Assembly (NCBI GenBank): GCA_049115815.1
Contig: JAGDZO010000019.1
Coordinates: 62,001-126,000, forward strand
Reading direction: 5' to 3'
DNA length: 64,000 nt
Source: Marinoscillum sp049115815
Lineage (GTDB): Bacteria; Bacteroidota; Bacteroidia; Cytophagales; Cyclobacteriaceae
The notes below the pieces were generated by a model. That model saw nothing but the letters and a program-made list of their open reading frames with translations. It ran no database searches and was not told the DNA's origin. Position 1 is the stretch's first letter. Each line of letters opens with the position of its first letter. This document shows positions 44,588 to 52,058 of the stretch, in pieces. A program made the position numbers and the translations under genes.

Positions 44588-45208
44588 TCAGTTCAGAACA
44601 CCCATTCCTTGACGGATAATCACCGGCTCAGAACCAGTACAATCAACTACTGTACTTGGCTGGTTTCCACCAAAACCTCCATCGATAATGATATCCACAA
44701 GGCTTTCGAATTCCTCATAAATCAAGCTTGGGTCAGTGGAGTATTCTACTATTTCATCTTCATCATGAATGGAAGTGGTAATAATCGGATTTCCCAATAC
44801 TCGGACTATATCTCGTGGAATATTGTTGTCTGGAACCCTTATCCCCACAGTCTTTTTCTTAGCATTCAGAATTCTCGGAACCCTGCTAGAGGACTCAAGG
44901 ATGAAAGTAAATGGTCCGGGAAATGATTTCTTCATCAGTTTGAATGTAGGTGTATCAACCTGTCTCGCATACTCCGAAAGCTGACTAAGATCATGACAAA
45001 CAAATGAAAGATTGAGATTCTTCCCTTTTATCCCCTTGAGCAATTTCAAACGATCTAAAGCTGACGAGTTAAAAATATCACAACCAATAGCATAGACCGT
45101 ATCAGACGGGTATATAATTAGACCGCCTGATCTCAAGACATCAACTATATGTCTTACCTTTCTTTCATCAGGGTTCTCTGCGTAAAGTTTGATGAGTTCG
45201 GCTGTCAT
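44588..45208 (-). CDS. L-threonylcarbamoyladenylate synthase family (Sua5/YciO/YrdC)
   Basis: The 206-residue YrdC-like protein has 'GGLIIYPSDTVYAIGCDIFN', 'LKLLKGIKGKNLNLSFVCHDL', 'FPGPFTFILESS', 'VGIRVPDNNIPRDIV' and 'TVVDCTGSEPVIIRQGMG'. The TsaC/Sua5 group makes threonylcarbamoyl-AMP from threonine, bicarbonate and ATP for t6A37 of tRNAs. The length and the 'YPSDTVYAIGCD' motif fit the YciO branch, so it could be the true TsaC or the YciO paralog of unclear role. It is followed after 6 bp by the WbqC-like gene. Confidence 0.85.
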   Translation of the reverse strand: MTAELIKLYAENPDERKVRHIVDVLRSGGLIIYPSDTVYAIGCDIFNSSALDRLKLLKGIKGKNLNLSFVCHDLSQLSEYARQVDTPTFKLMKKSFPGPFTFILESSSRVPRILNAKKKTVGIRVPDNNIPRDIVRVLGNPIITTSIHDEDEIVEYSTDPSLIYEEFESLVDIIIDGGFGGNQPSTVVDCTGSEPVIIRQGMGVLN

Positions 45209-45462
45209 GATGTTTAGCTTTAAATTTTCATTCTCAACATTTAACGATAGAAGTTAATGAATACATCTCCTACGTAAATATTTGATTGAGAATATTTTAC
45301 CAAAATCCTCAAATTGATATTAATTAGGACGGATAAATTAAGTAACTCCCGAAAAAAAATCGTTCAAATGACATTCGGCATTTTAACCTCTGATCCAGTA
45401 TTGAGTTACCCAACCACAGGCAATCATACAAAAAAATGCAGTGAATCGGATTTGAAGAAATC

Positions 45463-46650
45463 CTATTTACTTATTCCTAGCTTTCGAAAACCCCTTTCAA
45501 TTTTCTCAATGGCTTCATCTATCTGAGTTTTGCTGTGGCAGGCCATAAGACTAAACCTCAACAAGGTGTCTTCTGGAGCTACAGCAGGAGAACTAATGGC
45601 GTTAACAAATACCCCTTGCTCCATGAGATAGGTAGTTAATTGAAAAGTCTTTAAATAATCTCTCACGTAAATTGGAATAATAGGTGATTCGGATTTACCA
45701 GTATCAAAGCCTAGCTCCTTAAGAGATTGCATAGCATAATTGGTGTTCTCCCAGACTCTAAGCCTGTAGGAATCATCAGTCTCAATTATGTCTAGAGCAG
45801 CTAAGGCAGCTGCCGTAGATGCAGGTGTGATACTTGCACTAAACATCATTGCCCGTGACCTGTGTCTTAGGAAGTCAATCGTTGATTTATCGCTAGCAAT
45901 AAATCCTCCCAATGATGCAAGTGATTTACTAAAAGTCCCCCCAATGAAGTCCACTTCATCTGTTAGTCCAAAATGGTCAGGAGTTCCTGCGCCATGATCA
46001 CCGATTACACCGATCGCATGAGCACAATCCGTAAACACCATCGCGTTGTACTTTTTTGCAAGTGTTACTATTTCCGGCAAGCGTGCAATGTCGCCTTCCA
46101 TGCTAAAAATACCATCAACAACAATCAGCTTTAAAGACTCAATCGGACACAATTGCAATTTCTTCTCCAGAGCATCCATATCATTATGCCGAAACTTGAG
46201 TTTCTTAGCCAAAGACAACCTTGCACCTTCAATTATAGATGCATGAACCAGTTCGTCCATAATAATGTAATCATCTCTTTCAGTAACACATGGAATCACA
46301 CCAATATTGACCTGAAAACCTGTGCTATACATTAACACTGATTCCTTCTTTAAAAATTTAGCTAGTCGGTGTTCTAATTCATCGTGAATATCCAAGGTGC
46401 CATTTAAAAATCTTGAGCCAGCACAACCAGATCCATACTTTTTCAATGCACCATCCGCTGCTTCAATGATTTTAGGATGGCTAGTGAGACCTAAGTAACT
46501 ATTCGACCCAAACATCAAAACATCCTTACCATCAACACGCACTGTCGCACCTTGCTCAGATTCAATTTTCCTAAAATATGGAAAATAGCCCAAGGCCTTC
46601 AATTTATCAGGTTCGTTGAAAAGATTGATTCTTTGATGAAGTTTATTCAT
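45463..46650 (-). CDS. Alpha-oxoamine synthase: serine palmitoyltransferase or cysteate acyltransferase
   Basis: The 395-residue PLP enzyme joins an amino acid to an acyl thioester with loss of CO2. H136 (stacking), D208 and H211 in 'FTDCAHAIGVIG' and the Schiff-base K242 in 'GTFSKSLASLGGF' are present. 'FGSNSYLGLTSHP' and 'GSGCAGSRFLNGTLDIHDELE' are typical. 'SSPAVAPEDTLLRFSLMACHS' is the loop that in serine palmitoyltransferases holds the PATP-like motif. The second D of the common DDAH motif is Cys. With serine the product is 3-ketosphinganine; with cysteate it is 3-ketocapnine, the sulfonolipid base of Cytophagales. The sequence does not decide. Biotin-type KBL/AONS is less likely given the lipid genes opposite. 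Confidence 0.85.
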   Translation of the reverse strand: MNKLHQRINLFNEPDKLKALGYFPYFRKIESEQGATVRVDGKDVLMFGSNSYLGLTSHPKIIEAADGALKKYGSGCAGSRFLNGTLDIHDELEHRLAKFLKKESVLMYSTGFQVNIGVIPCVTERDDYIIMDELVHASIIEGARLSLAKKLKFRHNDMDALEKKLQLCPIESLKLIVVDGIFSMEGDIARLPEIVTLAKKYNAMVFTDCAHAIGVIGDHGAGTPDHFGLTDEVDFIGGTFSKSLASLGGFIASDKSTIDFLRHRSRAMMFSASITPASTAAALAALDIIETDDSYRLRVWENTNYAMQSLKELGFDTGKSESPIIPIYVRDYLKTFQLTTYLMEQGVFVNAISSPAVAPEDTLLRFSLMACHSKTQIDEAIEKIERGFRKLGISK

Positions 46651-47101
46651 AATTAATAGACTTACTTCCTGATATTATAGCTCGTAGAAATAGTCGTAAA
46701 CTAATGTTCTGATTAAATTAAGATTTAGGAGGAATTTTGAAAATTAAAAACATCTTTAATCTAATCATCCGATTGATATCATGGATGCTCTAAACCTGCT
46801 CCTTTTTGAATCGCTAAAATAATCTAAACCACCTTCGATTTAAGTCTTGAAGAAATTATTTTGAAGAATTTTTATGCTAAAAGTGATTTAGTCCACCATT
46901 TATTGAACATGATATGCCATCAAATTATCTTTCTTGTTTTAAACTCCTCGAAATAGGAGTAAAAATCCGTCCTAAGAATGTCAAAAACATTAAGGCATTT
47001 TTTCAATTGAAGTCAAAGCGTGATTTAAAGCATTCTATTTGTCATAAGTTTGCCTATTATTCAGACCTCAATTTATGAATTAGCATCTCTTCAGTAAACT
47101 C
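46651..47101. other. Long AT-rich gap between divergent long-chain-base genes
   Basis: No coding region is visible in these 451 bp. A small hairpin CTCCT/AGGAG lies at about 46946-46961. TAAGTTTG at 47045-47052 could be the -7 element for the GNAT operon, about 50 nt before its ATG, but no well-spaced -33 box was found. A shared control region for the two divergent units is likely. Confidence 0.5.
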
Positions 47102-48223
47102 ATGTCAATAACAATTCTAGAAGTGAAAACTAAAAAGGAACTTAGGAGATTTATTAAGTTCCCGATGCACCTTTATAAGAAGGAAAAATGCTACGTGCCT
47201 CCTTTAGTAAATTTTGAATTAAGTACATTAGACAGAAGTAAAAACCCGGCATTTGAACATGCTAATGCCAAATACTGGGTAGCAATACAGAAAGGGAAAA
47301 TAGTTGGAAGAATTGCTGGAATAATATTGCATGAAGAATTAAATCAAGCGTCACTTGCCCGTTTTGGTTGGATTGATTTCTTTGATAATAAGGAAGTTTC
47401 AAAATGTCTATTAGATCAAGTAACAAAGTGGGCTAAAGAAAATGGAGCCTCTAAAATTCATGGCCCAATGGGATTTACGGATTTAGATTTTGAAGGTGCT
47501 TTGATTGAAGGGTATGAATACTTGGCCACTCAAGCTACCATCTATAATTTCCCCTATTATCAAGAACATTTCGAGGGATATGGTTTGACCAAGTCAGTAG
47601 ATTGGATTGAATATCGAGGAGAAATACCAAATGAAGTCTCCAAAAGGCTCAAAAGGACAGCCTCCATTTGCAAATCACGCTTCAAATTAAAAGCCTTAAG
47701 ATTTGACCGAAATAAGGAGATCAAAAAATATACTCCAGCAATTTTCGATTTAATCAACAGATCGTATAGTGATTTATATGGATATTATTCCCTTTCTCAA
47801 AACCAAATAAACTATTACATAAAACAATATTTCGAGTTTGTCAAAAAAGAGTTCGTTTGTATAGTAGTAAATGATGAAGCCAAAGTTATAGGAATGGCCA
47901 TAGGCCTACCATCAATATCCGAAGCACTACAAAAAGCCAAAGGGTCACTTTTTCCATTCGGGTTTGCTCATATACTACGAGCATTTAGAAAGTGTACCCA
48001 CCTTGATTTATTTTTGATTGGTGTAGACCCTGAGTATCAAAAAATTGGAACTCATGCGATTATTTTTAACGAATTGACCAGCAAATTAATTGAACAAGGA
48101 GTGCAAACGATAGCCACCGGGCCTATGCTCGAAGACAATGCAGGCGTACAGAATTTGTGGTATGAATTTGAAGCGAAGATCACTGGAACGTTAAAAAGAA
48201 GATGTTATTTGAAGAACATTTAG
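47102..48223 (+). CDS. GNAT-fold N-acyltransferase-like protein, candidate ceramide synthase
   Basis: The 373-residue protein seems to have two GNAT-like halves. The first has 'VPPLVNFELSTLDRSKNPAFEH' (in part) and 'WVAIQKGKIVGRIAGII'; the second has 'VVNDEAKVIGMAIGLPSI' and the acyl-CoA-binding-type 'IGVDPEYQKIGTHAIIFNEL'. Proteins of this kind are often annotated only as GNAT or hypothetical. In Caulobacter a predicted N-acyltransferase is the bacterial ceramide synthase and its gene is clustered with spt and a private ACP. That makes N-acylation of a long-chain base the best guess here. It heads an operon with SDR, dehydratase, ketosynthase and ACP, opposite the SPT-like gene. Confidence 0.72.
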   Translation: MSITILEVKTKKELRRFIKFPMHLYKKEKCYVPPLVNFELSTLDRSKNPAFEHANAKYWVAIQKGKIVGRIAGIILHEELNQASLARFGWIDFFDNKEVSKCLLDQVTKWAKENGASKIHGPMGFTDLDFEGALIEGYEYLATQATIYNFPYYQEHFEGYGLTKSVDWIEYRGEIPNEVSKRLKRTASICKSRFKLKALRFDRNKEIKKYTPAIFDLINRSYSDLYGYYSLSQNQINYYIKQYFEFVKKEFVCIVVNDEAKVIGMAIGLPSISEALQKAKGSLFPFGFAHILRAFRKCTHLDLFLIGVDPEYQKIGTHAIIFNELTSKLIEQGVQTIATGPMLEDNAGVQNLWYEFEAKITGTLKRRCYLKNI

Positions 48224-48242
48224 CAAAAGAAAAGTTGAGGCA

Positions 48243-49004
48243 ATGACTAAAAGAGCTCTGATTTTAGGTGGATCTAGTGGAATTGGAAAAGCCACTGTTA
48301 AGAAAATAGCGGATTCGTTCGATCAGATAGTAATTTTTCATAGAGACCGAAAAACACAGACTGCCGAGCTAGGACACTTTCTCGACGGCATATCCGCATC
48401 ATCTGAATGCACTATTTTACCATATAACTTAGATGCAACTGATCCTATCAATATGCAATTGGTGGCAAAAGAATCACAGTTACCATTTCATCTGGTTGTG
48501 CATGCTATTTCACGTGGTAATCTAGGAAGCTTAGACCCAGAAATGGAGCATTCGTTGGAAGCCGATGACTTGATGCTGACCATGGAGGCCATGTGCTTTA
48601 ATGTCAAGGCTTGGAATAGCTTTCTTCTATCAAATAAATTGCTGGCTGATGGATGTAGGTTTATCACATTGACCTCTGAGGGAAGTACGCGGATGTGGCC
48701 TGGATATGGAGGTGTGGGATTAGCTAAATCTGCACTAGAAACGCTGACCAAATATCTCGCTGTAGAAATGAGCAAGTATGGAGTACGCTATAACTGTCTT
48801 CACCCCGGTGTGACGGATACACCCTCGCTTCGAATGATCCCAAAGTATCAAGGATTAATGGAATTAACGAAAAACAGAAATCCATATAAAAGGCTCACCC
48901 AGCCAGAAGATGTGGCCAATTTGATATATCTACTTACGTTACCAGAGGCCGACTGGATCAATGGATCAATTATTCACGTGGATGGAGGTGAACACTTAGT
49001 ATGA
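48243..49004 (+). CDS. SDR oxidoreductase, enoyl-ACP reductase (FabL/FabI)-like
   Basis: The 253-residue protein starts 'RALILGGSSGIGKATVKK' (NADPH fold). Its active site is not the usual Y-x3-K: the sequence 'GYGGVGLAKSALETLTKYLA' gives Y155 and K162, six residues apart, as in enoyl-ACP reductases FabI and FabL. 'LVVHAISRGNLG' also recalls the HSI/HAI motif of that group, and the C-terminal 'GSIIHVDGGEHLV' is FabL-like. It probably saturates enoyl-ACP intermediates in a private elongation system. The alternative is a ketoreductase for 3-keto long-chain bases. It overlaps the next gene by 4 bp. Confidence 0.8.
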   Translation: MTKRALILGGSSGIGKATVKKIADSFDQIVIFHRDRKTQTAELGHFLDGISASSECTILPYNLDATDPINMQLVAKESQLPFHLVVHAISRGNLGSLDPEMEHSLEADDLMLTMEAMCFNVKAWNSFLLSNKLLADGCRFITLTSEGSTRMWPGYGGVGLAKSALETLTKYLAVEMSKYGVRYNCLHPGVTDTPSLRMIPKYQGLMELTKNRNPYKRLTQPEDVANLIYLLTLPEADWINGSIIHVDGGEHLV

Positions 49005-49456
49005 TCGATAAAATACCTAAAATATTATCTCTCCTCCCTTACGACGAACCATTCCTTTTTGTAGAGTATATCACCGAACTTACGGAGAACAATATAAAAG
49101 GAAGCTACACTGTCAAAAAAGATGAGTATTACTTCAGAGGACACTTCAGGGAGAAACCTGTAGTCCCTGGTGTAATCATCACTGAAATAATGGCTCAGAT
49201 CGGACTGGTATCTTTTGGTATTGGACTTCTCTTGAATGATAAGAAACACAATGATTCAGATGTAAACAAAAGTATTTTACCTGTATTTAGTAATTTCAAT
49301 GTTGAATTTGTCTCAACAGTTGGACCCGGAGATGTATTACTAGTTGATTCTAAAAAAGTATTCTTTCGAATGGGAAAACTGTTTTGCAAGGTCAAGTGCT
49401 CCTGCAACGGAGAAGTAGTAGCTAGGGGAGAATTAGGCGGTGTACTAATTAGATAA
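49001..49456 (+). CDS. FabZ-like 3-hydroxyacyl-ACP dehydratase
   Basis: The 151-residue hotdog-fold protein carries 'FRGHFREKPVVPGVIITEIMAQ' (described in part). Catalytic H48 and E62 stand exactly as in FabZ/FabA (GHF.x.PV.PGV...E.MAQ). It also has the 'LPYDEPFLFVEYI' N-terminal strand of FabZ. It should dehydrate 3-hydroxyacyl-ACP to trans-2-enoyl-ACP. It overlaps the SDR gene by 4 bp and precedes the ketosynthase by 1 bp, so this is a dedicated elongation module distinct from the housekeeping fab genes. Confidence 0.88.
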   Translation: MIDKIPKILSLLPYDEPFLFVEYITELTENNIKGSYTVKKDEYYFRGHFREKPVVPGVIITEIMAQIGLVSFGIGLLLNDKKHNDSDVNKSILPVFSNFNVEFVSTVGPGDVLLVDSKKVFFRMGKLFCKVKCSCNGEVVARGELGGVLIR

Positions 49457-49457
49457 G

Positions 49458-50738
49458 ATGGAAAGAAAAAGAGTCGTCATCACAGGAATGGGAGTAGTAG
49501 CTCCAAATGGTGTAGGTATTGATGATTTTTCTCATGCTATACATGAGGGCAGATCAGGCATACGCTTTCAACAGGAATCAGCAGATCTAAACTTCAGATG
49601 TCAGATAGCCGGCATACCCCCTATTACTGATGAATACACCAAAAAGTATCTTCCCAATATTTATCAAAGAATAATAAAGAATAACGCCATCCTCTATGGC
49701 TGCTTGGCGGGATTAGAAGCTTGGGAAATGGCCGGTTTTATCCCAAGCAAGGAACGCTTGCCTAGGTGCGGAATGATTTTTGGAGGCGGAGCTTTAGGTC
49801 TTGATGGGTTTATTCAAGAACCTATAGAAAAAATAGATGCTGGTAGTTCTAGATTAATAGGAACGACTATAATTCCTCAGTCTATGAATAGTGGTGCAGC
49901 ATCTTACCTAAATCAGCTACTCGGGTTTGGAGGTCCAGTGATAAGCAATTCTTCAGCTTGCTCCACCGGTAGTGAAGCCATAATGATGGGTTATGAGCAA
50001 ATACAACTTGGAAAAGCTGACATCATGCTCTGTGGAAGTACAGAAGGCGTAGGCAGGTACATATGGGGAGCTTTTGATACAATGAGAATCCTAGCGTCTA
50101 ACTCTAATGAGAACCCTGAGGAAGCAAGTAAACCTATGAGTCAACTAGCATCTGGGTTCGTCCCTTCAGGAGGAGCCGGAGCTATAGTTCTGGAAACGTT
50201 AGAATCTGCACAAAAAAGAGACGCCACTATTGTAGCCGAACTGGTAGGCGTAGCCCAAAACTGTGGTGCTCAACGTGATGGTGGATCTATGACCGCACCT
50301 AATCCAAAAGCAGCTATTGAGTGCATAAAAGAAGCAATTGCATCATCTGGGATTGTCCCCGATGAAATTGATCTCATCTCAGGTCATCTCACCTCTACCC
50401 GCGCTGATCCGCTTGAGATCAGCAACTGGGTGACCGCTTTGGGATTACCTCAAGAAAAAATGCCGCCAATCAATACACTGAAGTCAATGGTCGGTCATTG
50501 CATATCAGCAGCTGGATCCATCGAATCAGTAGCTTGTCTACTTCAGATCAGAGATAACTTCATCCATAAAAACATTAACATAGACCCTGAAACGATCCAC
50601 CACAAAATCAAGGAGATATTCCCAATAGAAAAAATCCCTACTGAAACTATCAACAGAAAAATCAAAACTGTTATTAAATCCAATTTCGGATTTGGTGATG
50701 TAAATTGCTCTTTGATTTTCAAACAGTTTTCTGAATAG
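49458..50738 (+). CDS. Beta-ketoacyl-ACP synthase (KAS I/II-like)
   Basis: The 426-residue condensing enzyme has the full Cys-His-His set: C168 in 'ISNSSACSTGSEAIMMG', H310 in 'DLISGHLTSTRADP' (for the usual EAHGTGT..GD) and H347 in 'SMVGHCISAAGS'. 'RVVITGMGVVAPNGVG' begins the protein and 'KSNFGFGDVNCSLIF' ends it. The variant second motif and 'GFVPSGGAGAIVLE' set it apart from housekeeping FabF and suit secondary-lipid ketosynthases. It elongates an acyl chain on the ACP encoded 1 bp downstream. Confidence 0.9.
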   Translation: MERKRVVITGMGVVAPNGVGIDDFSHAIHEGRSGIRFQQESADLNFRCQIAGIPPITDEYTKKYLPNIYQRIIKNNAILYGCLAGLEAWEMAGFIPSKERLPRCGMIFGGGALGLDGFIQEPIEKIDAGSSRLIGTTIIPQSMNSGAASYLNQLLGFGGPVISNSSACSTGSEAIMMGYEQIQLGKADIMLCGSTEGVGRYIWGAFDTMRILASNSNENPEEASKPMSQLASGFVPSGGAGAIVLETLESAQKRDATIVAELVGVAQNCGAQRDGGSMTAPNPKAAIECIKEAIASSGIVPDEIDLISGHLTSTRADPLEISNWVTALGLPQEKMPPINTLKSMVGHCISAAGSIESVACLLQIRDNFIHKNINIDPETIHHKIKEIFPIEKIPTETINRKIKTVIKSNFGFGDVNCSLIFKQFSE

Positions 50739-50739
50739 T

Positions 50740-50997
50740 ATGGACATAAAAGAGATTGAAGCAAAACTTCTTCCGATCATAACTGAATATCTCCCTGACG
50801 AGGTAAGTAAAGAGGATGTTACTCCTGAAAAGGACTTGTTGAAAGATTTACAAATAAATTCTGCCTATATCATCGATATAGTTATTGCAATTGAGGAGGA
50901 GTTCGACATTGTTATCGAAGATGACGCTATAGCTGAAATGAATACCGTTCAAGAATCTATTGATATGATCATAGAAAAAATCAAGCAGAATGGCTGA
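50740..50997 (+). CDS. Dedicated acyl carrier protein
   Basis: The 85-residue acidic protein has the four-helix ACP pattern. The phosphopantetheine serine is S41 in 'LLKDLQINSAYIIDIVIAIE', where most ACPs have D-S-L; here it is N-S-A. The following 'IEEEFDIVIEDDAIAEMNTV' is the usual recognition helix region. It closes the operon of GNAT, SDR, dehydratase and ketosynthase. Such a private ACP also accompanies serine palmitoyltransferase in Caulobacter, supporting a link with long-chain-base synthesis. No terminator separates it from the converging desaturase gene. Confidence 0.9.
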   Translation: MDIKEIEAKLLPIITEYLPDEVSKEDVTPEKDLLKDLQINSAYIIDIVIAIEEEFDIVIEDDAIAEMNTVQESIDMIIEKIKQNG

Positions 50998-51021
50998 ATT
51001 GAAAAAATAGATCTTTGAAGG

Positions 51022-51954
51022 CTATTTAGGACGTTTTACCCTTGAGTTGAGTCCTACCTCTTTCTTGGTCAAAAAATCATAGATCACCCTAATCCACGAG
51101 TTATAACAATACAGCCCATCGTAATACTTGCTAGCCACTTCTCTCAACTCCGGTAGCCTAGAGCCTGGGATGTTAGGAAAATCATGATGCTCATTGTGGT
51201 AGCCTACATTAAACACTATTTTATTGAGTGGGCCGTAGTAGGAATAAGTTTCCTGTCCGTTTTTGGTCACATAATGCTCCGAAACAAAATGTCCAGCCAA
51301 CGGATGCAGCCCTGATGCAAAAGCTACTGACAAGAACATATATAATAGTCCTAAACCTCCAAAAAAGTTATAATACACTCCAACAAAAAACAACTGAATT
51401 ATGAAATTAATCACCTCCCATTTATTCAGCTTTCGTGGGTAAATAAACAATGGCCTTAAAGCATAAAAAGGAATCTGAAATACCATCCAGAGCAGTTTGC
51501 CTGCAAACCCTCGAAAAATCTTAGCTTCACATAAGGTAGGTACATCTGTATCAATTTTATCAACCCCCTGATTCCAGTGATGCTCCAAGTGATATGTTTT
51601 GAAAGCCATGGCAAATGGGACAATGATGGGCATATTGACAAGAATAGCCAACCAATTATTTTTAGCTTCTGACTTAAATGCCAGATCATGAGATAGTTCA
51701 TGTATTGCTAATACTAGTATGTGAGTTAATGTTGTCCCAATTAACAACAACATAAGACTAAAACCCCAAAAACTATTTGGCACCATAATAGAGGCTCCAA
51801 ACTGCAGGGCCGACACCAAAACTACCTTATATTTTAGAGAGGAATCAATACCGAATAATTCTTTTACCTCTGGCAAGTCTTTCAGAATTTGCTTCCTCCT
51901 AGCAAAGTGGGGTTCACGATCTTGTTGCCAAATAAAATCTGCGTTTGGATCCAT
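51022..51954 (-). CDS. Sphingolipid delta-4 desaturase (DES1/DEGS1)-like membrane di-iron enzyme
   Basis: The 310-residue protein matches animal dihydroceramide desaturase along its whole length when compared from memory. The N-terminal Lipid_DES part is 'EPHFARRKQILKDLPEVKEL'. The three histidine boxes are HELSH (85-89), HLEHH (122-126) and HNEHH (253-257); 'SGLHPLAGHFVSEHY' follows the hydrophobic middle, and 'ETYSYYGPLNKIVFNVGYHN' and 'YNSWIRVIYDFLTKKE' lie near the end. Four or so membrane helices agree. DES enzymes put a trans double bond at C4-C5, or a C4 hydroxyl, into the long-chain base of ceramide. Beside SPT-like and N-acyltransferase-like genes the same role on a bacterial sphingo- or sulfonolipid is likely. 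It is convergent to the ACP operon and has its own promoter. Confidence 0.9.
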   Translation of the reverse strand: MDPNADFIWQQDREPHFARRKQILKDLPEVKELFGIDSSLKYKVVLVSALQFGASIMVPNSFWGFSLMLLLIGTTLTHILVLAIHELSHDLAFKSEAKNNWLAILVNMPIIVPFAMAFKTYHLEHHWNQGVDKIDTDVPTLCEAKIFRGFAGKLLWMVFQIPFYALRPLFIYPRKLNKWEVINFIIQLFFVGVYYNFFGGLGLLYMFLSVAFASGLHPLAGHFVSEHYVTKNGQETYSYYGPLNKIVFNVGYHNEHHDFPNIPGSRLPELREVASKYYDGLYCYNSWIRVIYDFLTKKEVGLNSRVKRPK

Positions 51955-51959
51955 TATAG

Positions 51960-51989
51960 CAAAAATAGCTACTTGCTTTCAAATCACAA
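51960..51989 (-). promoter_or_regulatory. Promoter of the desaturase gene
   Basis: On the minus strand TTG (51989-51987), 19 nt, then TATTTTTG (51967-51960). The -7 element ends only 5 nt before the ATG, so the mRNA would be nearly leaderless. Confidence 0.5.
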
Positions 51990-52058
51990 TTTTGAAGTTC
52001 AATTAAACCTTATTGTTAATCTGATCTCAAATCGCTTGATCAACAAGAAGTCAATTTC

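Noticed and set aside
45314..45526. 70-codon plus-strand frame between the TsaC-like and SPT-like genes
   Set aside because: It overlaps the end of the SPT-like gene, has low-complexity translation and no promoter.
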